Shown piece after piece: positions 7,874-16,046 of a DNA stretch of 64,000 bases (position 1 is the first letter of the stretch; each line of letters opens with the position of its first letter). This DNA is from Mesoflavibacter sp. (GTDB lineage: Bacteria > Pseudomonadota > Alphaproteobacteria > UBA8366 > Aestuariispiraceae), in contig CP051228.1 in NCBI GenBank assembly GCA_017792345.1, positions 3,254,148 through 3,318,147 of the forward strand, in the 5' to 3' direction. The notes under the pieces were generated by a model. It searched no databases and was not told where the DNA came from. It worked only from the letters and a program-made list of their open reading frames with translations. The translations under genes were made by a program, and so were the position numbers.

Positions 7874-8484
7874 AAGACGGCCTGCGCATAGTGCATTCGA
7901 CCTCACCCTCGAACCGTCGAACCGTGAATGTTGTGACGTTATTTTGGATCTTTGCGGTGATTTCATGCCTAACGACAAGCGCAAAGGCACAATCATCCGA
8001 AGGTTTGGCCAACGACTGGCAAGAACAAGTTGTCGGAAACCGCTCCATTGATGAGGTTGGCCCCAAATCGCCGGTGGACGGTGAGGGCAAAATTGTACTC
8101 GGCGCGGATGGTTCAGACCTGAGGCACGCTCCGAAGTCTTGGGCTGGACCGGTGTTTCCGGTCCTCCGTCGTTCTCTTGGCGCCGTACCGCCATACCTCC
8201 ATTTAGATAGCCAAGCACTTGAAGTACAGGATTTCTCCAATCGATGGTCGCACAGATCTGGCCGCGAAATAAGAAAAAGCATTCAGCAGGCATTTCTTGA
8301 TCGTCTGTTGAACACGATACGGGATGGATCGCTTCAGCTTCGGGTTGGCGTCCCCCTTTTGGGTTCCGATACGGCCCCTCCCCATACGGCAGATGGAGAG
8401 ATCTATAACGGGCACTCCGCATTGTTGCTGAGGCGAAGCTGGGAGGAAATCGATGATGGTTCGTCGATCTTGCTGCTTCCTTAG
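7870..8484 (+). CDS. Exported protein of unknown function (CsgG-like cluster)
   Basis: A 204-residue protein without recognised domain. A long n-region (MKDGLRIVHSTSPSNRRT) precedes a hydrophobic segment VNVVTLFWIFAVISCLTTSAKAQ ending in an AKAQ cleavage-type site, as in the other secreted proteins of the operon (…AQ-S/N). The mature chain is mixed charge; its C-terminal half (LRRSWEEIDDGSSILLLP) ends hydrophobic. ATG overlaps the stop of the CsgG-like gene by four bases and its 3' end overlaps the next gene by 32 bases, so all three are translationally linked. Could be an accessory factor like CsgE/CsgF in role; no sequence similarity to those is visible. Confidence 0.7.
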   Translation: MKDGLRIVHSTSPSNRRTVNVVTLFWIFAVISCLTTSAKAQSSEGLANDWQEQVVGNRSIDEVGPKSPVDGEGKIVLGADGSDLRHAPKSWAGPVFPVLRRSLGAVPPYLHLDSQALEVQDFSNRWSHRSGREIRKSIQQAFLDRLLNTIRDGSLQLRVGVPLLGSDTAPPHTADGEIYNGHSALLLRRSWEEIDDGSSILLLP

Positions 8485-9094
8485 TTTTTCCATCCTGATT
8501 GCACAGATGGTGTTCTTCGCCGTCACTGCTTCGGCGCAATCCAATGCCGGTCTTAGGACAGAGGCGCAAATTCAGGGAACCGTGAACGCGACGGCTAACT
8601 GCCGAAGTATCGCATCGAACCGGCTTGGGTCGTCCGATGGATCAGGCGGGGCGGGGTCGACACAGGTAAACGTCAGAGGCTCAGTCTCTTCGACGGCTAC
8701 CTGCGGTCAGGAAAGTCACACTGTCGTCGGCGATACCAATCGACCAGGGCAGACCAATGTTGTCGGGAATCTAACGAACCAAGGCGGGAACCAGGAGATT
8801 ACCGGCAAAACCTCTGTAATTGGTGATGTCGTTACCGCGCCCGGGACGGATGTGAAACTCGGTGGATGCGGAACAACTTCCGTCGTTGGAGACGTCTATG
8901 TTGGACAGGGGACCCTTGAAATTGGATGCGTTTGCGCCGGCAGGAGAAATGGCATGTGCTGTGTCGTGTTCCACAATTCGCTCTGTGTAATCCGTCAGAT
9001 GCCGCCGTCCAAATATGGTTGTCCTCCAGGCTTTGTTTATAGCGCCGGCTTATGTCGCCTCTATTCCGATACGGCACATGCCTATGGCCGCTAA
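8453..9094 (+). CDS. Secreted Cys/Gly/Asn-rich protein, candidate adhesin subunit (CsgG-like cluster)
   Basis: A 213-residue exported protein. Signal peptide MMVRRSCCFLSFSILIAQMVFF with an ASAQ-S cleavage-type site. The N-terminal mature part (SIASNRLGS, QVNVRGSVSSTATCG) repeats the motif SVASNRIGS of the first gene of the operon (5458-5823). The central part has two copies of a GDV motif (KTSVIGDV…LGGC and TTSVVGDV…EIGC) also seen once in the 5927-6277 product. The C-terminal ~50 residues are Cys-rich (CVCAGRRNGMCCVVF, YGCPPGFVYSAGLCR), resembling a disulfide-stabilised surface domain. These shared modules support a common assembly. Overlap of 32 bases with the preceding gene. Confidence 0.72.
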   Translation: MMVRRSCCFLSFSILIAQMVFFAVTASAQSNAGLRTEAQIQGTVNATANCRSIASNRLGSSDGSGGAGSTQVNVRGSVSSTATCGQESHTVVGDTNRPGQTNVVGNLTNQGGNQEITGKTSVIGDVVTAPGTDVKLGGCGTTSVVGDVYVGQGTLEIGCVCAGRRNGMCCVVFHNSLCVIRQMPPSKYGCPPGFVYSAGLCRLYSDTAHAYGR

Positions 9095-9132
9095 CGAAAC
9101 AAGGAAAGCATGCCGGTAAGGGGGGCGAAGCG

Positions 9133-9720
9133 ATGACGAAATTAACTCCGTTCGTATGTCTCGTTACTATGGGACTGGTCGTCACACCAGTTCGAGCCGG
9201 CGACGTGTTGGACTTTGGGAACAAGGTGCCAACTCTCGAAGAGTTGCGGGCCGCCTTTGGTACCTCTCGCGCGTTGGAATGGGAAACGCCGCAACCCCCT
9301 CAACAGGCTGGCACGCCAACAAAGCCGGCGACGAGCGATGCCGCGGAACCTTCAAACACCCCTAGAGATCAAACGCCCCAGGTCGAAGAGACCGGAATAT
9401 CGATCGCCATCGAGTTTGAGAAGAACAAGGCTTCCGTCCAACCTGATTTTCTCCCGCATATCTCGCAAATCGCAGCTCTTATGGCGGAGAACCCGAATAT
9501 GCGGCTTCGGATCGTTGGCCATACAGATGCCAGTGGTTCCGAAAGCTATAACGAGAGTCTGTCCTTCAATCGTGCGCGAGCTGTCATGCAACACTTGATT
9601 TATGGGCACTCGGTTCAGACCAATAGGCTCATCGCCGAAGGGCGGGGGGAATATCAACCCCGTTATGAGGACAGAATGGACCCAAGAAACAGACGGGTCG
9701 AGTTCTTTGCTGTCCGGTGA
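9133..9720 (+). CDS. OmpA-family C-terminal domain protein, secreted
   Basis: A 195-residue protein with signal peptide (MTKLTPFVCLVTMGLVVTPVRA), a Pro/Thr/Gln linker (PQPPQQAGTPTKPATSDAA) and an OmpA-like peptidoglycan-binding domain from ~residue 92: ISIAIEFEKNKASVQPDFLPHI, RIVGHTDASGSESYNESLSFNRARAV and GRGEYQPRYEDRMDPRNRRVEF. The TD…LS…RA and NRRVEF motifs are diagnostic for binding meso-diaminopimelate in the periplasm. No beta-barrel is present, so it is a soluble or lipoprotein-free tether. Start at 9133 gives a normal signal peptide; earlier ATG 9052 lies in the previous gene. Probably stabilises the secretion apparatus at the cell wall. Confidence 0.87.
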   Translation: MTKLTPFVCLVTMGLVVTPVRAGDVLDFGNKVPTLEELRAAFGTSRALEWETPQPPQQAGTPTKPATSDAAEPSNTPRDQTPQVEETGISIAIEFEKNKASVQPDFLPHISQIAALMAENPNMRLRIVGHTDASGSESYNESLSFNRARAVMQHLIYGHSVQTNRLIAEGRGEYQPRYEDRMDPRNRRVEFFAVR

Positions 9721-9769
9721 ATGCAAAAAACAAATCCACAGAAGCAGATTAGAACGTGAGGCAAAAACC

Positions 9770-10285
9770 ATGAACGGGAACCAAGTGCGCCAATCTGTAA
9801 AACATCGTTACTTAAGAATTTTGGCGCCGGTGTCGGTTGTCGTTATCGCGTCATTGGCACTCGCGGCATGTAAGACATCGGAAGAACGCGGTCAGGCTAC
9901 CGGAACCGGTGTTGGCGCTGTGTTAGGCGCCTTGGTCGGACGCGAAATGGGCGGTACGAAGGGCGCTGTCGTAGGAGGGCTCATCGGTGCCTTGGGAGGA
10001 TACTTCATCGGTGGAGAGATTGGTCGACATCTCGATGAACAGGACCGCAAACTCGCCGCCCAAACTACCGTGCAGGCGATCGAAAATTCCCAGGCCAATG
10101 GTGGTAGAGCCTCGTCTTCGTCGTGGGTCAGCGATGACAATCCCGGGGTCAGCGGTGCCGCCACCGCCTTTGGTGTCGGGGAGAACTGCTATAGTGTTCA
10201 GGAGGTAGCCGTTATCCCAGGTAAAGGTGATGTCCGACAGGAAACTCGTTACTGCGAACAAGACGGTCAATGGGTCGCCGTTTGA
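9770..10285 (+). CDS. Glycine-zipper lipoprotein (17-kDa surface-antigen type)
   Basis: A 171-residue lipoprotein: signal peptide with lipobox ALAAC (Cys ~31) then KTSEERGQATGTGVGAVLGALVGREMGG…AVVGGLIGALGGYFIGGEIG, a glycine-zipper 2TM segment of the Rickettsia 17-kDa antigen family. It is followed by HLDEQDRKLAAQTTVQAIE, a conserved helix of that family, and a C-terminal domain with two Cys (ENCYSVQEV, TRYCEQDGQWV). Glycine zippers insert in or oligomerise at the outer membrane. Start at 9770 is the first ATG giving an intact lipoprotein signal. Its TGA overlaps the next ATG (TGATG). Confidence 0.85.
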   Translation: MNGNQVRQSVKHRYLRILAPVSVVVIASLALAACKTSEERGQATGTGVGAVLGALVGREMGGTKGAVVGGLIGALGGYFIGGEIGRHLDEQDRKLAAQTTVQAIENSQANGGRASSSSWVSDDNPGVSGAATAFGVGENCYSVQEVAVIPGKGDVRQETRYCEQDGQWVAV

Positions 10286-10968
10286 TGCAACTGATCCGTT
10301 TTGTCGGCATCGTCGGCGCATTACAGGTGCTGATCATCTCACTTTGGTTTTCCTCAGCTTCGGCTCTAGAGTTCTCGATTGAAACCACCTCGGACGGTAA
10401 GTCGGTGCTGTTACTCGAGGGCCGAATTGTAGAGGGGGACGGTGAAAAGGCTCGTTCCTGGCTGAATCGAGGAGGGTTTCGGGAGATTTGGCTGCACTCT
10501 CCCGGAGGGGCCACCAGGGAAGGTTACGCTATCGGACGAGAAATCCGCGCGCGGCGACTGGCAACCCGTGTGCCAAAAGACGGTCGTTGTATGAGTGCAT
10601 GTGTGGACGTGTTGATCGGCGGTGTCGTCCGGTTTGTTGATTCAGGTGCGATCGTTATGGTCCACCCCGGATCGGTAACGGGTGTGGAGAACTTCGAACA
10701 GATCATTGAGGGCGCTGTCGAAAACGGTCAATCTCGCGAGAGTGTTCAGATCTTTGAACAGATGGCGACGGCGGAAACTGCCGATTGGATTCGGTATCTG
10801 ACGGAGATGGGGGTTTCCTTGGACTTGGCCGGGTACGCTGCAAAGGTTCCCCATAAATGCGGTATATCCTTGAAGCAATCGGAATTGATTTACTTTAACA
10901 TTGCGAACACACTCGGCACGCCTGCCGAAGGATACAAACCCTCAGAACCGGATATTCATTGTCCTTAG
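10285..10968 (+). CDS. Secreted ClpP/crotonase-fold protein (periplasmic protease-like, COG3904 type)
   Basis: A 227-residue exported protein. Signal segment LIRFVGIVGALQVLIISLWFSSASA. The body matches the ClpP-like superfamily: EIWLHSPGGATREGYAIGREIRA supplies the oxyanion-type GG loop, CMSACVDVLIGG holds the candidate nucleophile Ser, and AIVMVHPGS the candidate His. The C-terminal helical part has an isolated Cys (PHKCGISLK). Similar stand-alone exported proteins are annotated as periplasmic ClpP-like; proteolytic activity is unproven. Start at 10285 (TGATG overlap with the lipoprotein gene) is preferred over ATG 10270 five codons earlier. Last gene of the CsgG-like operon; a maturation or quality-control role is a guess. 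Confidence 0.78.
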   Translation: MQLIRFVGIVGALQVLIISLWFSSASALEFSIETTSDGKSVLLLEGRIVEGDGEKARSWLNRGGFREIWLHSPGGATREGYAIGREIRARRLATRVPKDGRCMSACVDVLIGGVVRFVDSGAIVMVHPGSVTGVENFEQIIEGAVENGQSRESVQIFEQMATAETADWIRYLTEMGVSLDLAGYAAKVPHKCGISLKQSELIYFNIANTLGTPAEGYKPSEPDIHCP

Positions 10969-11331
10969 GGTGTTTCCAATTCTGTATCGGGGACACAAAT
11001 GCGGGTCTGTTTTATATGGCAAGAACCCATAAAGAGGGTTCCTACATGGCAGAAAATCTAATTCAGAGTCTCCAGCAGGGAGGCACTTATGACGGACAAT
11101 GCCTTGACGGATTTCGGGTGGTCGGGAATCCAACCGCGTCGGCCCAATAAACCGCATGATTTTGACACACCTGCTGCCGTTTCGTTAGACGCACGGATGC
11201 CTTGGCTGAGATCCTTATCGTCCGTCGCGTATGGAAATTTGGCCGACGTCGAAAGGTCCGGTCGGTAACCCAATAGACGAAACTAGAAATCGATCCGAAC
11301 CGATTGGCCAATCCTGAGTGGCCTTGTGCCA
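10969..11331. other. 363-nt gap at the right edge of the lower-GC block
   Basis: No family-recognisable gene. It contains a GAACCC-N7-GGGTTC hairpin (11023-11041, no T tract) that may end the operon transcript, and a 6-bp hairpin AGTGGC-CTTGT-GCCACT (11318-11334) that overlaps the serB stop codon. One small ORF with a strong ribosome site is listed separately. Confidence 0.5.
11089..11268 (+). CDS. Possible 59-residue protein of unknown function
   Basis: Starts MTDNALTDFGWSGIQPRRPN and ends with the TAA at 11266-11268. Support is the GGGAGG Shine-Dalgarno five bases before the ATG and a composition typical of a short soluble protein (WLRSLSSVAYGNLADVE). No known domain. A competing ORF in another frame (11046-11150, MAENLIQSLQQGG…) overlaps it; only one is likely real, and both could be chance. 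Confidence 0.33.
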   Translation: MTDNALTDFGWSGIQPRRPNKPHDFDTPAAVSLDARMPWLRSLSSVAYGNLADVERSGR

Positions 11332-12237
11332 CTAGATGGCAAAGTCTTCCTCGCCGTAGCCTTGATAGAAGGCGAGGGCGGTCATGTCGGTGTGTTCGAT
11401 CCGGAAGCGGGCCTGTGATCGGACGATGGGTTTCGGGTGGAATCCGATGCCCAGACCGGCGGCCATCAACATGTCGAGGTCGTTGGCACCGTCGCCGATG
11501 GCCGCGCCGCCATCCAGCCCGACCCCTTGCTTGCCGCAGAGTTCGGTCAGGATTTCCAGCTTGGTCGGGCGGCCGACTATACGGCCGGTCAGCAATCCGG
11601 TGAAGCTGCCGTCCGGTGCGATGTCCAGCGTGTTGGCGGCGTGGTCCTGGAAGCCCAGTTCCGCATGAACGACGGAGGTGGTGAAGGTGAACCCGCCGGA
11701 CACCAGGGCGCAATGCGCGCCATGGGCGGCCATGGTTTTGACGGCCCATTCGGCGCCCGGCGTGTGGACAACCTTGTCCATCACGATCGCCATCGCCTCT
11801 CGCGCGGGATAGCCTTTCAACAGCGCGACGCGGGCGCGCAGGCTTTCGACGAAATCCAATTCCCCGGCCATGGAGCGGGCGGTGATTTCCGCGACCTTGT
11901 CGCCGATGCCGAGTTCCGCGGCCAGGGTGTCCAGCGTTTCGATCTGGATCATGGTGGAATCCATATCGGCCACCAGAACCTTCTTGCGCCGACCCGCGGA
12001 AGGCTGCGCCGCGCGGTCGATGCCGTTCAGCGTCGCGGTGTCGTCCAGCGCCTGTGCGATCGCTGCAGCACCGGTCCCGTCGACGGGGAATTCGGCAGCC
12101 CAGCCGGGTGCCAATGTCCGGATTTCCATGGACGGAACGCCGCCGGCCCGTGCCGCCGCGTCGCGCGCGGCGTCGATATGGTCCGATGACAGCGGATTTG
12201 TGTCGCGATCCGCGACGAGGGTGACGGTGACTTTCAT
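11332..12237 (-). CDS. serB: Phosphoserine phosphatase SerB
   Basis: A 301-residue HAD phosphatase catalysing the last step of serine synthesis, O-phosphoserine to serine. An N-terminal ACT-like regulatory stretch (residues 1-80) precedes the HAD core: motif I DMDSTMI (nucleophile Asp), motif II LVSGGFTFT, motif III Lys in GRPTKLEIL and motif IV GDGANDLDML, all intact. GFHPKP near the C terminus is also SerB-typical. Start is the only ATG giving the full ACT domain. It is convergent with the CsgG-like operon and lies just downstream (same strand) of the FecR-domain gene with a ~93-nt gap. Serine made here can feed the glycine cleavage system encoded at 32.7-37.3 kb. Confidence 0.95.
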   Translation of the reverse strand: MKVTVTLVADRDTNPLSSDHIDAARDAAARAGGVPSMEIRTLAPGWAAEFPVDGTGAAAIAQALDDTATLNGIDRAAQPSAGRRKKVLVADMDSTMIQIETLDTLAAELGIGDKVAEITARSMAGELDFVESLRARVALLKGYPAREAMAIVMDKVVHTPGAEWAVKTMAAHGAHCALVSGGFTFTTSVVHAELGFQDHAANTLDIAPDGSFTGLLTGRIVGRPTKLEILTELCGKQGVGLDGGAAIGDGANDLDMLMAAGLGIGFHPKPIVRSQARFRIEHTDMTALAFYQGYGEEDFAI

Positions 12238-12330
12238 GATGCGTTGCGGTTACCGGACGCCGTGGGTTGCGGCAAGCGACATTTGCGTGACGCTTGCGCA
12301 AGGACGGCGCTCGGCCAGGCCCGGCCAGCC

Positions 12331-15138
12331 CTAGAACAGACCGTTGCCCTCGTCCGGCGGATCGTCGTTGCGGCCAAAAAGTCCGCCGAAGACGCCCCCG
12401 ATAATGCCGCCGCCGTCGCCGTCACCATTGTCCGGCGGATCGTTCGGGGCCTGCGGGCCGGATTCTTCGCCCGTGCCGTCGCTACCCGGGTCGTCCGGAT
12501 GCAGGAAATTGTCCAGGAGGTTCTGGGCATCGTCGACCGTCTGGCCTAGATTGAGCTGTTCCAACAGTTCCGGATCGCCGCCGCCGCCCTCGTCTTCGCC
12601 CTCGTCCTCGCCTTCGTCATCTGCGCCGTCCCCGTCGCCGGTGAGCGTATCGAGCGTGTCTTCTAGATCCTCCGAAAGGTCTTCCAACTCGTCCCCAAAA
12701 TTCAGGGTGCCGCCTACGGCCAGCGGATTCTCCGACGCGCTGTCATTCGGCGGTTCGCCTTCATAGGGCGGTTCCGGATCATCCTCTCCTTGGGCCTCAC
12801 TTTCATCCTCGCCTTCGGGGGGCAGCAGCGGCATGGACAGATCGAAGAGCGGCAACCCACCGAGCAGCAGCCCACCGCCGTCACCGCCGTTGCCATCATC
12901 CGGCGGCCCTTCTTCGCCAAGGGGCTGAGCTGAGAGAATCTCCTCAACGCCGCCAATCACCTCATCCACCGGATCTGGCAGGTCTTCGACGATCTCCTCA
13001 ACGGGATCGGTGACGTCTTCGACGATCTCCTCAACGGGATCGGTGATGTCTTCGACGATCTCCTCAACGGGATCGGTGACGTCTTCGACGATCTCCTCAA
13101 CGGGATCGGTGATGTCTTCGACGATCTCCTCAACGGGATCGGTGATGTCTTCGACGATCTCCTCGACGGGATCGATGACGTCTTCGACGATCTCCTCGAT
13201 GGGATCGTTGACGTCTTCGACGACCTCCTCGATAGGATCGGTGACGTCCTCGACGATTTCGGTCAGGGGCGGGACGATGCCGTTCACGATCTCTTCGACG
13301 GGTTCCGTAACGCTATCGGCGATAGACTCCACTGGCGGCACGGTGTCTTCCAGCATTTCTGCTGGCGGATTGGCGACAACCTGGCCAATCGGCGCGGTGA
13401 TGCTGCCGACCGGATTATGGTTGGGCGCCTGATCTTCGGACTCCACACCGGTTTCCGGGAGGGGAGGCGGTGCGGGCGGCGGCGGCGGCAGCGGCGGATC
13501 CAACGGCGCCGTCGCGATCGGGCCGCTCAAGTCGACCTCCGTCCCGCCGATCGAATCGAGCGGCGGTGCTATAACCGGCGGCGGCGCGGGCGCGGGATCC
13601 GGTTCGAAAATCGGGTCGACACCGAATGTCAGGTCGCTTTCGATCGGAAGCACCGCTATCGGCGGCGGTGCCGGTGGAACAATCCCCAATTCGATTTCTG
13701 AGGAATCCTCCTCTCCGCCCGTCGTCGTATCTGCCGGGTCCTGCCATTCCGTAACGGGGCGGCCCAAAATGGTATCCGGAAGCGGCGCGGTCGCCTCCGT
13801 TTCCGGGCGCGGGTCGGCGTCCGGCGGCGGTGGTTCGTGCAGGTCGGATTCCGGAGGGGGGCCGGATGCCGGCGGTTCCAACTCCTCGTCCAGGGCATTC
13901 TGCAGGGATTGCAGAATCTCGGGCGAAAAGTTCAGGGCGAAATCGCCGCTATTGCCCAATGTATTGATGGCCGCGGCGCCGTCGCCGGTTGCAAGGGCAT
14001 CGTTGTGGAAGGTGTTGGGCGTCTCGCGCGCGGTCGCGGCACGGTCTTCTTCCTCTTCCTCGGCGGCCAGCGCGCGGTTATAGCTGCGCCCGACCCCGGA
14101 CGGGACGGTGTCGATGGTGATGACCGAGCCATTGGGGCCGACCACGGTTCCGGACTCCAGTTCCGTGGCATCGACTTCGATCGTGCGGCCATCGGCCATG
14201 CGGACGATTGCGCGGTCGCCGCCGGCGGAAACCTCGATCTCCGCGACTTCCTCGGCGGCGGCTTCCATGTCCAACTCGGTTAGTTCTGCGACGTCCTCGC
14301 CCGGCAATTCGACCCCGTCCGGTTCCTCACCGCCGGGCTCCAAACCGCCCGGCTCCAAACCGTCGGCGGCGGTGTCGATTTCCTCGGATATGTCCGGATC
14401 TTCGGATTGGGCGTCCGGGCTCGCCGCCTCGTCAACGGGGTCGGATCCGCCGCCATCCTCATCCTCGACGGGTGGTGCGCCGCCCCCGGAAGGATCGGCG
14501 CCGATGGCACGTACGGTATCCGCGATGTCCGGCCGCAATTCACTGGGTTCGATCGTGCGCGGTGCGGTCGGCGCGATATCGCTGCCGCCGATATCGATGC
14601 GTTGGAAGGCGTCGAACATGATCTGCAGTCCGGCCTGGTTGAAGACCGCGATTTCCCCCAGCGTGCCGTCGGTATCCGGCAGTAGGGTGACCTCGGTCTG
14701 GCCGTCGGGTCCGACATCGCCTGCCACCGTTGTGCCGCGCACACCGATCGTCGCGACCGGCGTCTGAACGGACATGGCATCGTCGCCGGTCTTGGCGATC
14801 ATCCCGCTGACGAAGGCGAAACTGCCCTGCGCGACATCGATCAGGGAGGATCCGGTACCGGCGTCGGCGTCATAGACGAAAGTGTCCAGTTCCATCCGCC
14901 CTTCTTCGCCCAGCGAGAAGCGGCTGTCGTCCTGGAAACGGATGCCCACGGTCGAGCCGTCGCCGGTGGTCAGAACGTCGTCCTCATAGACCGGATCGCC
15001 GGCGGAGAGCTGATCGACGGTGCCGTCCGCGCGTTCGACCGTGACGGTGCCCGTCGAGGTCATCACGATGCCGATCGGTTCCGCGCCCGCCTGGGCAAGC
15101 TGGTTCCCCGATCCGTCAAACAGAACGTCTTCACTCAT
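12331..15138 (-). CDS. Large acidic FecR-domain protein with 11-residue tandem repeats
   Basis: A 935-residue, strongly acidic protein. Residues ~20-200 form a FecR-type domain: GTVTVERADGTVDQLSAGDPVYEDDVLTTGDGSTVGIRFQDDSRFSLGEEG (in outline) and SVQTPVATIGVRGTTVAG, as in surface or periplasmic FecR-like sensors of Alphaproteobacteria. The middle is Asp/Glu/Pro-rich and disordered, then nine consecutive 11-residue units of the form DPVEEIVEDIT (residues ~620-719), followed by Asp/Gly-rich stretches and a Gly-rich tail (GGGIIGGVFGGLFG). No signal peptide is seen; the N terminus (MSEDVLFDGSGNQLAQAG) resembles that of type-I-secreted or calcium-binding adhesins. Function unknown; a cell-surface role is inferred. 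Confidence 0.8.
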   Translation of the reverse strand: MSEDVLFDGSGNQLAQAGAEPIGIVMTSTGTVTVERADGTVDQLSAGDPVYEDDVLTTGDGSTVGIRFQDDSRFSLGEEGRMELDTFVYDADAGTGSSLIDVAQGSFAFVSGMIAKTGDDAMSVQTPVATIGVRGTTVAGDVGPDGQTEVTLLPDTDGTLGEIAVFNQAGLQIMFDAFQRIDIGGSDIAPTAPRTIEPSELRPDIADTVRAIGADPSGGGAPPVEDEDGGGSDPVDEAASPDAQSEDPDISEEIDTAADGLEPGGLEPGGEEPDGVELPGEDVAELTELDMEAAAEEVAEIEVSAGGDRAIVRMADGRTIEVDATELESGTVVGPNGSVITIDTVPSGVGRSYNRALAAEEEEEDRAATARETPNTFHNDALATGDGAAAINTLGNSGDFALNFSPEILQSLQNALDEELEPPASGPPPESDLHEPPPPDADPRPETEATAPLPDTILGRPVTEWQDPADTTTGGEEDSSEIELGIVPPAPPPIAVLPIESDLTFGVDPIFEPDPAPAPPPVIAPPLDSIGGTEVDLSGPIATAPLDPPLPPPPPAPPPLPETGVESEDQAPNHNPVGSITAPIGQVVANPPAEMLEDTVPPVESIADSVTEPVEEIVNGIVPPLTEIVEDVTDPIEEVVEDVNDPIEEIVEDVIDPVEEIVEDITDPVEEIVEDITDPVEEIVEDVTDPVEEIVEDITDPVEEIVEDVTDPVEEIVEDLPDPVDEVIGGVEEILSAQPLGEEGPPDDGNGGDGGGLLLGGLPLFDLSMPLLPPEGEDESEAQGEDDPEPPYEGEPPNDSASENPLAVGGTLNFGDELEDLSEDLEDTLDTLTGDGDGADDEGEDEGEDEGGGGDPELLEQLNLGQTVDDAQNLLDNFLHPDDPGSDGTGEESGPQAPNDPPDNGDGDGGGIIGGVFGGLFGRNDDPPDEGNGLF
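12982..13278 (-). repeat. 33-bp tandem repeat, nine units, inside the FecR-domain gene
   Basis: Units begin at 12982, 13015, 13048, 13081, 13114, 13147, 13180, 13213 and 13246, exactly 33 bp apart, each containing GTCTTCGACGATCTCCTC (plus-strand reading). The five central units differ by one or two bases; outer units are more diverged. Length changes would keep the frame and alter only the number of DPVEEIVEDIT units. Confidence 0.95.
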
Positions 15139-15263
15139 GATCCCGATTCCGATTCCCGTTCGACCCGAACCCTTATTTCCGGTCGATCCCCAACCACCGT
15201 CGCGTTACAGTCACCACCCTATTGCCTAGCCGCAGTGATCCGCGTCACATTCGGACAACTAAT

Positions 15264-16046
15264 ATGAAGAATCCTGTAAATAGCCCGTTAATTTTTGCCG
15301 GATTCCTGGCTTCGGCATTGCTTTTTGGGCTAAATACCACTTCAGCGGAATCGCTCTCATCCTTTTACGACTGTGACGGCTGTCCCGAGATGGTGGAACT
15401 GCCCTCCGGCGCTTTCATCATGGGCCGGAATGCCCCGGACCGGGAGGAGGAGGGGCCTCCGGTCCAAGCCGAAATCGAAGCCCCTTTCGCCATTGCCAGG
15501 ACCGAGGTCACCTTCGACCAATACGCCTTATGCGTCGATGAAGGCGGCTGTGCCGAGATGCCATTCGATCGGCAATGGGGCATGGGCGACCGTCCCGTCA
15601 TCTATGTTACCTGGCAGGACGCCGTCGATTATGCGGCGTGGCTGTCCGAAAAGACCGGAAAGCCTTATCGCCTGCCGACCGAAGAGGAATGGGAATTCGC
15701 CGCCCGTGGCGGCCGTCCCGCGCCCCGGGATGTCGAGGGCCGAGTGAATTGTTACAAATGCTGGGAAGGCTGGTCCCATAAATCCGAACCCGTCGCCCAG
15801 TTTCCGCCGAATGGGTTCGGATTGTACGACATGCTGGGCAATGTCATGGAATGGACCATGGATTGCTGGCGCCCTCGACATGACGCGCCGTTCATCCCGC
15901 CGTCCGCCGAATGCGCGGAACGGACCCGAAAGGGGGGATCCTGGTATTTCAAACCCTCCGTCGCGACCCCCACCTATCGCTATGGCGCCAAGGTACAGCA
16001 TAAGGGCTATGACATCGGCTTCCGTGTCGTCGTGGGTTTGGAATGA
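15264..16046 (+). CDS. SUMF1/formylglycine-enzyme-domain protein, non-catalytic type
   Basis: A 260-residue exported protein: signal segment FAGFLASALLFGLNTTSAES, then an FGE-sulfatase fold (FPSGAFIMG-like VELPSGAFIMGRNAPDREEEGPP, FAIARTEVTFDQYALCV, YRLPTEEEWEFAARGG, NGFGLYDMLGNVMEWTMDCW, GGSWYFKPSVATPTYRYGA, DIGFRVV). The two active-site Cys of true formylglycine-generating enzymes, expected after GGSW, are absent (Phe and Thr instead), so it should not convert sulfatase cysteines. A CYKCWEGW pair may form a disulfide. Start at 15264 gives the signal peptide. The next gene, miaA, overlaps its stop by four bases; the pairing with a tRNA enzyme looks like simple co-transcription. Likely a periplasmic binding or structural role. 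Confidence 0.85.
   Translation: MKNPVNSPLIFAGFLASALLFGLNTTSAESLSSFYDCDGCPEMVELPSGAFIMGRNAPDREEEGPPVQAEIEAPFAIARTEVTFDQYALCVDEGGCAEMPFDRQWGMGDRPVIYVTWQDAVDYAAWLSEKTGKPYRLPTEEEWEFAARGGRPAPRDVEGRVNCYKCWEGWSHKSEPVAQFPPNGFGLYDMLGNVMEWTMDCWRPRHDAPFIPPSAECAERTRKGGSWYFKPSVATPTYRYGAKVQHKGYDIGFRVVVGLE

Noticed and set aside
15264-16046. Formylglycine-generating enzyme that activates the window's sulfatase
   Set aside because: The two active-site Cys after GGSW are missing and the protein is exported.
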